This document shows positions 1 through 8,236 of a stretch of 50,404 nucleotides of DNA, piece after piece; the first letter of the stretch is position 1, and every line of letters begins with the position of its first letter. A program made the translations under genes and the position numbers. This DNA comes from Steroidobacter sp. (GTDB taxonomy: Bacteria > Pseudomonadota > Gammaproteobacteria > Steroidobacterales > Steroidobacteraceae): positions 1 to 50,404 of the forward strand of contig NZ_JAEUPY010000565.1 of assembly GCF_016790065.1 (NCBI RefSeq). Direction: 5' to 3'. The notes beneath the pieces were generated by a model that was not told the origin of the DNA, ran no database searches, and was given only the letters and a program-made list of their open reading frames with translations.

Positions 1-204
1 GTTCGCGGCGTGGAGCTGCTCGGACCCGCGCCCGCACCGATGGAACGACGCGCCGGGCGTTTCCGCGCTCAGCTGCTGATACGCGCGCCCAGCCACACGC
101 CTTTACAGAGATTTCTAAGCAACTGGCTGCCGGTCCTCGCCATGCTCCCGGAGGCCCGCCGCGTGCGCTGGTCAATCGATGTGGATGCGGCCGAGTTGAG
201 TTGA
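1..204 (+). CDS. priA: Primosomal replication protein N' (PriA helicase), C-terminal fragment
   Basis: This is the last 67 codons of a gene that begins upstream of the window; the reading frame is open from base 1 to the TGA at 202-204. The visible part reads LGPAPAPMERRAGRFRAQLL, then an arginine- and leucine-rich stretch, and ends in RRVRWSIDVDAAEL. That is the typical extreme C-terminal domain of PriA, the superfamily 2 helicase that restarts stalled replication forks. The helicase motifs and zinc-binding cysteines lie outside the window. priA next to argS is a common order in this group of gammaproteobacteria, and argS follows after about 36 bases. The assignment rests on the short conserved tail and on context. 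Confidence 0.85.
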   Translation, partial: VRGVELLGPAPAPMERRAGRFRAQLLIRAPSHTPLQRFLSNWLPVLAMLPEARRVRWSIDVDAAELS

Positions 205-240
205 GTACACTGTCCCGAACCCTTGCTTTCCTTAGCGCTT

Positions 241-1944
241 GTGAAAATCCAGATCGAACGTCTCGTGCAGGCTGCCCTGGCCTGCTTACCGGCCGACATT
301 GTCCCCGGGGATGTGCATCCCTCGGTGGATGTCGAACGCACACGCGACGCCGCGCATGGCGATTTCGCGACCAACATTGCGTTGCAGCTGGCAAAGCCCG
401 CGCGCCGCAATCCGAGGCAATTGGCGCAGGCCATCGTCGATGCGATTCCCGCGAGCGAACTGGTCAGCAAGATCGAGATTGCCGGCCCGGGTTTCATCAA
501 TTTTCATTTGTCGCCACAGGCCTATCAGCAGGAACTGTCGCGTATTTTCGACCTGGGCGTGGCCTATGGTTATAACAAGCGCGGCGCCGGCCAGAACGTC
601 GTGGTCGAGTTTGTCTCGGCGAATCCCACCGGCCCGCTGCATGTCGGCCACGGCCGGCAAGCGGCACTCGGCGATGCGCTCGCGGCGCTGTTGCAGACCC
701 AGGGTTATCCGGTCAGCCGTGAGTTCTACTACAACGATGCCGGCGCGCAGATCAACAATCTGGCGCTCTCGGTGCAGGCGCGGGCTCGCGGTATCGCGCC
801 TGGCGATCCGGACTGGCCGAAAGACGGTTACGCCGGCGAGTACATCAGCGACATCGCCAACGAGTTCATCGCGCGCAAGACCGTGCATGCCTTCGATGGC
901 GAGCCGATTCGCGCCAGCGGCAAGATCGACGATCTAGATGCGATCCGTCGCTTCGCCGTCACTTGTTTGCGACATGAGCAGGACATGGACCTGCAAAAGT
1001 TCGGCGTGCGCTTCGACACCTACTACCTGGAGTCGAGCCTGTACACCGACGGCAAGGTGGACTCGACCGTGCAAGGTCTGGTGGCGAGCGGACACACCTT
1101 CGAGCAAGAGGGCGCGCAGTGGCTGCGGACCACAGACTTCGGCGATGACAAAGATCGAGTCATGCGCAAGTCCGACGGCACGTACACCTACTTCCTGCCC
1201 GACGTGGCTTATCACGTCACCAAGTGGCAGCGTGGTTTCTTCCGCGCCATCAACGTTCAAGGCACCGACCATCACGGCACCATCTCGCGCGTGCGCGCGG
1301 GCCTGCAGGCACTAAACATTGGGATCCCCAAGGGCTACCCCGATTACGTGCTTCACAAGATGGTCAAGGTCATGCGCAGCGGCGAGGAAGTGAAAATTTC
1401 CAAGCGCGCCGGCAACTACGTGACCGTGCGCGATCTGATCGAGTGGGTCGGCCGCGATGCCGTGCGCTTCTTCCTCGTGTCACGCAAGGCTGACTCGGAG
1501 TTCGTGTTCGATATCGACCTGGCGCTGGCCGAGGGCGAAGAGAATCCCGTTTATTACGTGCAGATGGCGCACGCACGCGTTTGTAGCGTGTTCCGTCAGC
1601 TGACCGAGAAAGGCTTCACGCACGATCGGGACATCGGCGAGGCGAATGTGGAGCTGTTGAGCGAGCCGCACGAGAAGGCTCTGATCCGGCGGCTGACCTA
1701 CTATCCCGAACTGCTCGAGAACGCCGCGCGCGATCTCGAACCGCATCAGCTCGCGCACTATCTGCGCGAGTTGGCTGGCGACTTCCATACTTACTACAAC
1801 GCGCACAAGTTCATCATCGATGACGTGAAGATCCGCAATGCGCGCTTGAATCTGGTGGCCGCCACCCGCCAGGTACTCGAGAACGGCCTGAAGCTGCTCG
1901 GCGTGTCCGCACCCGAGAGAATGGAATCTAAGAAAGCGGTCTGA
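241..1944 (+). CDS. argS: Arginyl-tRNA synthetase (class I)
   Basis: The product charges tRNA-Arg with arginine in the cytosol. About 567 residues from the GTG at 241, close to the usual length of bacterial ArgS (about 577). An N-terminal Add1-like domain (about residues 1-85) is followed by the class I signature [13 protein letters not shown] (HIGH motif as HVGH) and by [16 protein letters not shown] in the KMSKS-loop position, where ArgS often departs from the canonical motif. The anticodon-binding DALR domain fills the C-terminus and ends [10 protein letters not shown], typical of the family. The frame is open back to a TTG at 223, but the GTG at 241 gives the expected start [12 protein letters not shown]; no strong Shine-Dalgarno separates them. 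The SPOR gene follows after 9 bases and is probably co-transcribed. Confidence 0.96.
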   Translation: MKIQIERLVQAALACLPADIVPGDVHPSVDVERTRDAAHGDFATNIALQLAKPARRNPRQLAQAIVDAIPASELVSKIEIAGPGFINFHLSPQAYQQELSRIFDLGVAYGYNKRGAGQNVVVEFVSANPTGPLHVGHGRQAALGDALAALLQTQGYPVSREFYYNDAGAQINNLALSVQARARGIAPGDPDWPKDGYAGEYISDIANEFIARKTVHAFDGEPIRASGKIDDLDAIRRFAVTCLRHEQDMDLQKFGVRFDTYYLESSLYTDGKVDSTVQGLVASGHTFEQEGAQWLRTTDFGDDKDRVMRKSDGTYTYFLPDVAYHVTKWQRGFFRAINVQGTDHHGTISRVRAGLQALNIGIPKGYPDYVLHKMVKVMRSGEEVKISKRAGNYVTVRDLIEWVGRDAVRFFLVSRKADSEFVFDIDLALAEGEENPVYYVQMAHARVCSVFRQLTEKGFTHDRDIGEANVELLSEPHEKALIRRLTYYPELLENAARDLEPHQLAHYLRELAGDFHTYYNAHKFIIDDVKIRNARLNLVAATRQVLENGLKLLGVSAPERMESKKAV

Positions 1945-1953
1945 TTCGGCCCC

Positions 1954-2535
1954 ATGGCAAAGGACTACAAACATTCCAAACGCCGCACCGGCGGCGGCTC
2001 CGGACTATCCGGCATGGCCGGCTTCGTCTGCGGCCTGGCCCTCGGCCTGGCGGTCGCGCTCGGCGTTTATTTGTTCGACCGTCGCACTGAGGCGCGGTTG
2101 GCTGCTCAGCAAACTGCGCCCATGACTCGCGATGAGACCCACACGCAGGCCAAGCCCGCGCCTGCCTCTCAGGAAGAGGAGACGCAGCAGTTCGACTTCT
2201 ACGAAATGCTTCCTAAGTATGAAGTCGTCATTCCCGAGCAAGACTCTCGCAGCGGCTCCGCGCCCGCCGTCGTCGCCGGCCCTGGGCCGGTGCAGAAGCC
2301 CGGCGCTTATATTTTGCAGGCCGGCTCGTTTCGGAATAACAAAGACGCAGATCGCGTGCGCGCGATGATCGCCATGCAGGGCGTGGAGTCAAAGATTCAG
2401 AAGGTGACCATCGATAAGGACACCTGGCATCGCGTACGCGTCGGGCCGATTACCAACTTGCAGAAGCTGGAAGACACGCGCAGCAAGTTGCGCCAGGCGC
2501 AGATCGACGCGTTAGTTATTCGCGTCGGCGAGTAA
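1954..2535 (+). CDS. SPOR-domain membrane protein (FtsN-like)
   Basis: A 193-residue bitopic inner-membrane protein. A short basic cytoplasmic start (KDYKHSKRRTGGG) precedes one hydrophobic helix at about residues 18-41. A charged, proline/alanine-rich periplasmic linker follows, and then a SPOR domain at about residues 116-193 beginning GAYILQAGSFRNNKDADRVR. SPOR domains bind septal peptidoglycan stripped of stem peptides, so a role in cell division or envelope maintenance is likely. The overall plan is that of FtsN, and a SPOR gene directly after argS is common in gammaproteobacteria. It is 9 bases from argS, which suggests an operon. I cannot tell from sequence whether it is the functional FtsN or a paralogue. 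Confidence 0.9.
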   Translation: MAKDYKHSKRRTGGGSGLSGMAGFVCGLALGLAVALGVYLFDRRTEARLAAQQTAPMTRDETHTQAKPAPASQEEETQQFDFYEMLPKYEVVIPEQDSRSGSAPAVVAGPGPVQKPGAYILQAGSFRNNKDADRVRAMIAMQGVESKIQKVTIDKDTWHRVRVGPITNLQKLEDTRSKLRQAQIDALVIRVGE

Positions 2536-2572
2536 CCAGAAACTCGGGGCGCATGAGTTAGAGTCACTCGGT

Positions 2573-2621
2573 CTTGAGCAGGAAGGAGAACCAGTAAACC
2601 TTCCTGTATCGGAGACTCAAG
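2573..2621 (+). promoter_or_regulatory. Leader hairpin in front of the ATPase gene, with the ribosome site in a bulge
   Basis: Two nested inverted repeats lie immediately before the TTG start at 2623. The inner stem is CAGGAAGG (2579-2586) with CCTTCCTG (2599-2606). The outer stem is CTTGAG (2573-2578) with CTCAAG (2616-2621). The nine-base bulge between the right arms (2607-2615) holds the likely Shine-Dalgarno GGAG (2611-2614). There is no U-tract, so it is not an intrinsic terminator. A structured leader that could control translation is an inference; the base pairing is seen directly. Confidence 0.5.
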
Positions 2622-2622
2622 G

Positions 2623-3606
2623 TTGGTCAAGACCAAGCCAACGGTGAAGCTTCCAAGGCTGATGCTCGCCGCCGATCTGCCGCGCGTAATGCGATCCATA
2701 ACGGCAATCAACCCCATGGCGGACGACACCGTCATGATCGATGCCGAGGAACTCGAGTTTGCGGAGCCGCTACCGCTATGCCTGCTGGCTGCTCAGCTCT
2801 CCAACCTGCAACGCCTCGGCGGCAAGGCTTCCATCGAGAAATTGCGCCAACCCGTGGCTGATCGCTTGGAGCGGATGAACGTCCTAAGGGGTTGGATCGA
2901 GGCAAGACCCGCTAGCAAATCGCCCGTGCACAACTTCTCGGCTCTGCAGGTCGCGCGAGCGAACTGCATCGATGACGCGAATGACATCGCCAACTCACTG
3001 GCGCAGAAAATTGCGCAGTTTGTGCCACCCGAGTTCTGTCATCACAGCGAGACCATGACTCGTGACGGGGTAGTACATCCGCTGGGTTATATGCTCACGG
3101 AGCTTCTCGAAAACTCGCTCACTCATGGGCGCGGAAAAGGCTTCGCGCATGCCAGTGCGTGGATCGCCGCACAGTACTACTCGAGTGGTGACCTGATTCG
3201 GCTAGCCATCGTCGACAACGGCTGCGGATTTCTAAAATCTCTGCATGACCATTCCGCTGTCGAACCCAAGAGCAACGTGGCCGCCATCCGCGCCGCATTC
3301 ATACCCGGCGTTTCATGCAACCGCAGCGTCGGGCTCGTCAGAGATTCACTGAATGCCGGGCTCGGATTAACGGTGTCCCGAGATATTGCGTTAAGATCGA
3401 ACGGCGCCGTCTGGGCAGGATCCGGAGATGCGTGGATTGAGCAACCAGGGCGAGAGGAAGATTCTGCCAAGCGCATTCAGCCCTGGCAGGGCTCCATGCT
3501 CAACTTCGAGATTCATCGCGCCGGACTCATTAGCTTCAACTTTCGAGATCTGTTCTCGAAGTATCCGCATCCTGGCGAAGTTCCGCCCATATCGTTCACT
3601 GACTGA
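2623..3606 (+). CDS. ATP-binding protein with a Bergerat-fold (HATPase_c) domain
   Basis: A 327-residue soluble protein. The C-terminal half carries all hallmarks of a GHKL ATPase: N-box ELLENSLTHGRGKG with Asn164, G1 box IVDNGCGF with Asp198, and a G2-type GLGL at about residues 246-249 followed by SRDIALRSNG. There is no histidine-phosphoacceptor domain, no receiver and no membrane segment, so it is not a classical sensor kinase. The N-terminal 70 residues (ITAINPMADDTVMIDAEELE) look like a degraded STAS-like fold, which is weaker. The TTG start fits GGAG at 2611-2614; the first residues are uncertain. It is followed 18 bases later by a DUF4325 gene. The pairing resembles an anti-sigma/anti-anti-sigma switch (SpoIIAB/SpoIIAA type), but no sigma factor is near and the target is unknown. 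Confidence 0.8.
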   Translation: MVKTKPTVKLPRLMLAADLPRVMRSITAINPMADDTVMIDAEELEFAEPLPLCLLAAQLSNLQRLGGKASIEKLRQPVADRLERMNVLRGWIEARPASKSPVHNFSALQVARANCIDDANDIANSLAQKIAQFVPPEFCHHSETMTRDGVVHPLGYMLTELLENSLTHGRGKGFAHASAWIAAQYYSSGDLIRLAIVDNGCGFLKSLHDHSAVEPKSNVAAIRAAFIPGVSCNRSVGLVRDSLNAGLGLTVSRDIALRSNGAVWAGSGDAWIEQPGREEDSAKRIQPWQGSMLNFEIHRAGLISFNFRDLFSKYPHPGEVPPISFTD

Positions 3607-3624
3607 TTTCTGAACGAGGCGATC

Positions 3625-3969
3625 ATGAAGCATCTCATCTCGCTCATAGAACTTACCGGTCTGCGGGTTCTGGGCACGCGCCATAGCGCAAAGAAAATTC
3701 GTACCCTGGTGTCAAAAATGCTGGATGACGATGGCGCAGCCATTATCGATTTCAGCTCTGTGACATTGACTCAGTCGTTCGCAGACGAACTGCTTGGCCC
3801 CCTGCTGCTTGCGCAGGGACCTGGGCTATTAAAAAAGCTGTCCTTCAAGTCTTGCTCCGAGGACGCTCGGGCGGTCATCACGTTCGTGGTGGGACAGCGC
3901 TTACGGGACTTCCACGAGCAAAATAATCCGGAGCGATACAAGGCTGACGGAGGTCTATCCATCGCTTGA
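3625..3969 (+). CDS. STAS-like domain protein (DUF4325)
   Basis: A 114-residue protein with the DUF4325 pattern. An N-terminal segment LRVLGTRHSAKKIRTLV is followed by a hydrophobic strand and TLTQSFADELLGPLL, in which SFADEL is the family's characteristic motif, and then by helix FVVGQRLRDFHEQ. Proteins of this family are STAS-like and are often encoded beside GHKL ATPases, as here (18 bases after the preceding gene, same strand). The start is the ATG at 3625, with GAACGAGGCG upstream as a weak ribosome site. It ends tail-to-tail with ntrX, and its last codons lie in a perfect 10-bp hairpin. The function is unknown; a partner or substrate of the neighbouring ATPase is the best inference. Confidence 0.75.
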   Translation: MKHLISLIELTGLRVLGTRHSAKKIRTLVSKMLDDDGAAIIDFSSVTLTQSFADELLGPLLLAQGPGLLKKLSFKSCSEDARAVITFVVGQRLRDFHEQNNPERYKADGGLSIA

Positions 3970-3980
3970 AGGATAGACCT
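3951..3980 (+). other. Perfect 10-bp inverted repeat at the end of the DUF4325 gene
   Basis: AGGTCTATCC (3951-3960) and GGATAGACCT (3971-3980) are exact reverse complements around a 10-base loop containing the stop codon. No T-run follows, so it is not a standard intrinsic terminator. It lies in the gap between convergent genes (DUF4325 and ntrX) and may act as a transcript-end or mRNA-stability element. Confidence 0.5.
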
Positions 3981-4014
3981 AGAGTGGCATCAACCGGAGA
4001 TGGCTCGCCGGCTT

Positions 4015-5376
4015 TTAGTCTTCAGCAAGCTGACGGAAGTCGACGCCGAGCGAGCGAAGCTTGCGGTAGAGGTGAGTGCGCTCCATACCGACGCGCTTGG
4101 CGAGTTGGCCGACTTTGCCGTTGCACAGGATGAGCTGTTGCTGCAAATAAGCTCGTTCGAAATGCTCGCGGGCCTCGCGAAGAGGTAGAGCGAGCAGGTC
4201 CTGCTTAACCAAAGGTTCGTTAGTAGGCGCATGAGCCGCGAGCTCACGCTCGATCTCATCCAAGCGAATCTCTTCCTCGCCACCGAGAATCAGCAAGCGC
4301 TGAACCAGATTCCGCAGTTCGCGAACATTGCCGGGCCACGGATAGTTGCGCAGACGATTCTGCGCGGGGACGCCGAAGCGGCGGAAAGGAAGGTGCTGTT
4401 CGTCGACCAGGCGATCGACGTAGTGACGCAGCAGGTCAGGAACATCCTGCGAGTAGTCCCGCAGCGGCGGGACGTTCAAAGTAATGACATTCAACCGGGA
4501 CAGCAGCTCGAGCCGCACGCCAGTCCCTTCGGCATTCAAGAATCGCGAGGTCGCGGAGCCGATGATGCGAACGTTGGTATTCACCGGCGTCGCGCCGCCG
4601 ACGCGCGTGAACGTGCGCGTCTCTAGAGCAGCGACCAACAAGCCTTGCGCCTTGGGCGGCAAATCTTCGACGCCATTGATGAACAGCACACCGCCAGCGG
4701 CCTGCTCGAACACACCGGCGTGCACACCGTTGGAATCTTCAGTGCCGAACAACGCCGCGGCAGCGCCTTCATCGCTGACGCCAGTAGCGACCAGCTGCAC
4801 GAACGGCGCGGCGGAACGCGGACTCAAGGAATGAATGTAACGAGCGAAGGCTTCACGCCCGGTGCCTGGCTCACCGACGATCAGCACGGGCGTCTCGTGT
4901 GGCGACACTTGTTGAACTTGCTCGCGGAGCGCGGCCATCGCGCGGCTCTTACCGACAGGAGCAATCAACGGCGGCACCAAAGAGCGGCCGCTCAAACGTT
5001 TGTTACGACCCGAATCGAGCGCGCGCTCCACCGTGCGCAGCAGCTTCGCGAGCGACAAGGGTTTCTCGACGAAGTCGAACGCGCCGAGCCGCGTGGCTTC
5101 GACCGCGGTCTCGACCGTGCCGTGACCGGACATCATGACCACCGGGCACGAGGTGCCATTGGGCTGCACCCATTCACGCAGCAGCGTGATGCCATCGGTA
5201 TCGGGCATCCAGATATCGAGCAGGACCAGGTCAGGGTCGTGCTGGGCGCGAGCGGCGCGCGCCTCCGCGGCATCCGCGGCGACGTCCACCTCGTAACCTT
5301 CGTCCGCCAGGATCTCTTTCAAAAGCCCGCGGATTTCGCTTTCGTCATCGACGACTAGTATGCGTGCTGCACTCAT
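4015..5376 (-). CDS. ntrX: NtrX-type response regulator with a degenerate sigma-54 AAA+ domain
   Basis: A 453-residue cytosolic response regulator, partner of the NtrY kinase encoded just upstream. The receiver domain (about 1-120) has the acidic pair DD at 10-11, phosphoacceptor Asp54 in LLDIWMPD and Lys105 in EKPLS. An AAA+ domain (about 140-370) and a Fis-type helix-turn-helix near the C-terminus (NGKVGQLAKRVGMERTHLY) complete the NtrC-family plan. The AAA+ core is unusual. Walker A is GEPGTGRE, the GAFTGA loop that contacts sigma-54 is absent (GTEDSNGVHAGVFEQA stands there), and Walker B is LFINGVED instead of the usual LFLDEIGD. It probably cannot remodel sigma-54 polymerase and may act as a simple DNA-binding regulator. 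The frame is open upstream to 5457, but the ATG at 5376 has a strong AGGAGGG site and overlaps the ntrY stop (ATGA). Confidence 0.88.
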   Translation of the reverse strand: MSAARILVVDDESEIRGLLKEILADEGYEVDVAADAAEARAARAQHDPDLVLLDIWMPDTDGITLLREWVQPNGTSCPVVMMSGHGTVETAVEATRLGAFDFVEKPLSLAKLLRTVERALDSGRNKRLSGRSLVPPLIAPVGKSRAMAALREQVQQVSPHETPVLIVGEPGTGREAFARYIHSLSPRSAAPFVQLVATGVSDEGAAAALFGTEDSNGVHAGVFEQAAGGVLFINGVEDLPPKAQGLLVAALETRTFTRVGGATPVNTNVRIIGSATSRFLNAEGTGVRLELLSRLNVITLNVPPLRDYSQDVPDLLRHYVDRLVDEQHLPFRRFGVPAQNRLRNYPWPGNVRELRNLVQRLLILGGEEEIRLDEIERELAAHAPTNEPLVKQDLLALPLREAREHFERAYLQQQLILCNGKVGQLAKRVGMERTHLYRKLRSLGVDFRQLAED

Positions 5377-7601
5377 GCCCGCTCCCTCCTCGGTCCGGTG
5401 CGCCGTTCGCGAATCGAACCGCCGCCGCGGACCGCAGTCAACGGCAACTCGATACACACCCGCGCACCTCCTGTGCGCACATTATCCGCATCTATGGTGC
5501 CGCCGTGTTCTTCGACTATTTTTTTCACGATCGCGAGCCCCAGGCCCGTACCTTTCGGTTTGGTGGTTACATAAGGATCGAACACCTGGCCGATTACGTC
5601 CGGCCGGAAGCCCGGTCCATTGTCCTCGACGACGATCTCCGCCGTCCGGCCCGCCGTTGCCCCACTACCCTTGTCGATCAGCCGCGTCACCACGCTGACC
5701 GACGGCTCTGGCGTGCCCTCCAATGCCTCCCAGGCATTGGCCAGCAAATTATGGATGATCTGCCGCAAGCGGCCCCGGTCGGCCTCGATTTCAGGCAGTC
5801 CCGCCTGCAGTTGCAGGGTGGTGCCTGGCCGGCCTGGCGCGCGGTACAGCTCCGCCACTTCGCTGATGAGCTGGTTCAGGTCGAAGCGTGACACATCCAT
5901 CTCCGGCGCGCGCGCGTATTCGCTGAAGGCGTTGACCATTTCCTTCATGGCCTCCACCTGCTGGACGATGGTGTGCGTGGCGCGGTCCAGGACCTGGCCC
6001 TGGGCCTCGTCGATGGACCCGAGCAGCTTGCGCCGGAGCCGTTCCGCGGACAGCTGAATAGGCGTCAGCGGGTTCTTGATCTCGTGCGCCAGGCGCCGTG
6101 CCACCTCGCCCCAGGCGGCATCGCGCTGGGCCTGCAACAGGGCGGTAATGTCGTCGAACACGATGACATAGCCGCCGGGTGTCTGATCCTCGCCGGAGAG
6201 CGTAGTACAGGCGCACATCAGGATGCGACGGGTCGACTCGCCCTGGAGCACCAGCTGTTCGCGCCACTCGCTTTGGCCCGCGGCCAGGTGCGCGTTGCAG
6301 GCGGACTGGAACTGGTCGAACAGCAGGCTTCCAGTACCCGTGGCTAACGGCTTGCCGATCACCGTGTCGACATCCACGCCGAGGATGGAGCACGCGGCTT
6401 CATTGGCCGTGCGAATGGTCCGGTCCGGCTCGAGCGAGATCACACCCGTGGACAGTCTCGCCAGAATGACCGAGAGATTGGCCCGCTCGGCTTCCACCGC
6501 CTGTTGGACACGCCGTGTCTCTTCGCGGGACTTGGCGAGCCGCTTAGTCATGTCGTTGAACGAGTGCACCAGGATGCCCATCTCGTCATGCGAGGTCAGC
6601 GGCAAACGCAAATCGAAATCACCCATCGCGACGGCGCGCGTGCCAGCAACCAAGTCTTGAATCGGCCGCACCAAGCGCCGCGCGGCCCAGAACGCACCGT
6701 ACAGCGCGCCGAACAACGACAGCAGCAGCACCAGTGTCAGCGTCAGCGTGAAGCTGGTCTTCAGTGGTTCGCGCAACCGCGCCTTCTCACCATAGCGCTG
6801 ATAAGAAGCCTCGACCGTGTCTGCCAACTCGCCGAGTCGGCGTTCGATGGGATAGATCGCTTGCAGTACGCGCTGCTCATCGCCCGGCAACACCTGCGGC
6901 ACGCGGACCGCGGTGCGCACGAGATAACCGCCGCCGGCAACGGGATCGAGCGCCACGTAATCGCGCCCCTGCCGAACCTGCATGGTCATTTCATCGCTCA
7001 GCGGCGCGGGCACCATCTCGCCGAGTCGATCGGAGCTGGTGGCGAGAATGCGGCTATTGGAAGCGAGCAGTGTCAGTTCCACCGCATCGCTCTCACGCCG
7101 CATTTCATCGAGCACTTGAAATGCACCGGCACGCACCGGAGCGATGCGAGTAGCGACCGCGCGCGTGCGCTCCAAATATTCACGCATGCGCAGATCGAGT
7201 GCGGCGCGCGACAACGTGAGCGCGTCTTCCAAACCCTGGCGAATCTCGACATGGAACCAGCTGTCGATGCCGCGGTTCAGGAACACGACCGAGAAATAGA
7301 ACACCAGCAACAGCGGCGCCATCGCCAACGTCGCCGACATCCACACCATGCGCGCTTCGAGGCGCGAGCCGACCACGCGCTTGCGCCAGTCGCGCACCAG
7401 TTGCACGAGCCGACCGCCGATCAGAATCGACAGCACCAACAGACCCGCGACGTTCACGCCGACGATAAAGGGATGCAGATCGCTGAAGTGCGCCGACTGC
7501 TGCACGGTCTGCGCCATGATCAACAACGCAGCCACCCATAGCCCCGATCCTATGAGTATCAGGATCGAGACCAGTGTGCGTTTTAGAGTTGCGGGGACCA
7601 T
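5373..7601 (-). CDS. ntrY: NtrY-type membrane sensor histidine kinase
   Basis: About 742 residues. Hydrophobic segments near residues 10-30, 40-60 and 85-110, and another near 290-310 before a HAMP domain (MGDFDLRLPLTSHDEMGILV), give the typical NtrY topology with a periplasmic sensing loop. A PAS domain (about 385-490) follows, then the phosphoacceptor H-box ARRLAHEIKNPLTPIQLSAE with His at about 506. The GHKL ATPase domain has VEDNGPGFRPD and TKPKGTGLGLAIVKK. It should phosphorylate NtrX; NtrYX systems in other proteobacteria are linked to nitrogen, redox or envelope control, and the signal here is unknown. The ATG at 7601 is chosen; a GTG at 7610 is also in frame. Either start overlaps the end of the DUF4390 gene, and the stop overlaps ntrX. 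Confidence 0.92.
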   Translation of the reverse strand: MVPATLKRTLVSILILIGSGLWVAALLIMAQTVQQSAHFSDLHPFIVGVNVAGLLVLSILIGGRLVQLVRDWRKRVVGSRLEARMVWMSATLAMAPLLLVFYFSVVFLNRGIDSWFHVEIRQGLEDALTLSRAALDLRMREYLERTRAVATRIAPVRAGAFQVLDEMRRESDAVELTLLASNSRILATSSDRLGEMVPAPLSDEMTMQVRQGRDYVALDPVAGGGYLVRTAVRVPQVLPGDEQRVLQAIYPIERRLGELADTVEASYQRYGEKARLREPLKTSFTLTLTLVLLLSLFGALYGAFWAARRLVRPIQDLVAGTRAVAMGDFDLRLPLTSHDEMGILVHSFNDMTKRLAKSREETRRVQQAVEAERANLSVILARLSTGVISLEPDRTIRTANEAACSILGVDVDTVIGKPLATGTGSLLFDQFQSACNAHLAAGQSEWREQLVLQGESTRRILMCACTTLSGEDQTPGGYVIVFDDITALLQAQRDAAWGEVARRLAHEIKNPLTPIQLSAERLRRKLLGSIDEAQGQVLDRATHTIVQQVEAMKEMVNAFSEYARAPEMDVSRFDLNQLISEVAELYRAPGRPGTTLQLQAGLPEIEADRGRLRQIIHNLLANAWEALEGTPEPSVSVVTRLIDKGSGATAGRTAEIVVEDNGPGFRPDVIGQVFDPYVTTKPKGTGLGLAIVKKIVEEHGGTIDADNVRTGGARVCIELPLTAVRGGGSIRERRTGPRRERA

Positions 7602-8215
7602 GTGTACCACTCGCTGCGCTGCCGCCAGTCATCCGACCAGAACAGCACGAAGCGCAAGGTATCGGGCATCGTGCGCACATCGAGGCTGGCGCGCACGCTG
7701 ATCTCGTGCCGCCGGTTCTGCTGGACCAATGCCTGATCCAGGATGGGCAGGCGACTGACCACGCGCAGGGCGTCGAGCGCGGCATCCAGCGTCGCATAGG
7801 ACGCTTGTTCGCCGCTATTCAAATTGCGCACCAGATAGCGCTCGCTGAGCGCGCGGTACGCGAGTTCGTAGGATTGTTCGAGGGTGGCGACGGACTCGTC
7901 CAGCCAGTAGTTGCGCTGGCGTTTGACCACGATCTCCAGATGCAGGGTCATCGGCACGCCTTCACGCATCGCGGCCCGCGCGCCCTCGGGCAGGTCGAAA
8001 TTGATCGTGGCGTTCAGCTCGTAAACGCGCTCGGCCGGCTCGACATAGGCGGAGCGCACCTCGATGCGCGTGGGGGCCTGCGCAAACGAATGCGCGGGCA
8101 GCAGGACGCAGCCGAGCACGGCCAACAAGGCAATGAGCCACACCGACGCGCGCCGGACTGGGAAGTCCGGGCTGCCGGGGCAAAGCTCATCGCGCCAGGT
8201 TGGGCTCGCCGCCAC
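7583..8215 (-). CDS. DUF4390 domain protein, exported
   Basis: A 210-residue protein with an N-terminal hydrophobic segment (ASVWLIALLAVLGCVLL) ending in a plausible signal-peptidase site after AHSFAQA, so it is probably periplasmic. The mature part (RIEVRSAYVEPAERVYELNA through to LFWSDDWRQRSEWY) matches the DUF4390 family, which is regularly encoded between rsmB and ntrY-type kinases in Xanthomonas-like bacteria. The function is not established. The co-location and overlap with ntrY suggest a link to signal perception by that kinase; this is inference. The start is a GTG at 8215 with no clear ribosome site; a GTG 24 codons downstream would shorten the signal region. Confidence 0.85.
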   Translation of the reverse strand: MAASPTWRDELCPGSPDFPVRRASVWLIALLAVLGCVLLPAHSFAQAPTRIEVRSAYVEPAERVYELNATINFDLPEGARAAMREGVPMTLHLEIVVKRQRNYWLDESVATLEQSYELAYRALSERYLVRNLNSGEQASYATLDAALDALRVVSRLPILDQALVQQNRRHEISVRASLDVRTMPDTLRFVLFWSDDWRQRSEWYTWSPQL

Positions 8216-8236
8216 TACAAGGATCCTTGACCGAGA

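Noticed and set aside
6504-7541. 345-codon open frame on the plus strand
   Set aside because: Antisense to ntrY; Gln/His/Arg-rich shadow of a real kinase gene.
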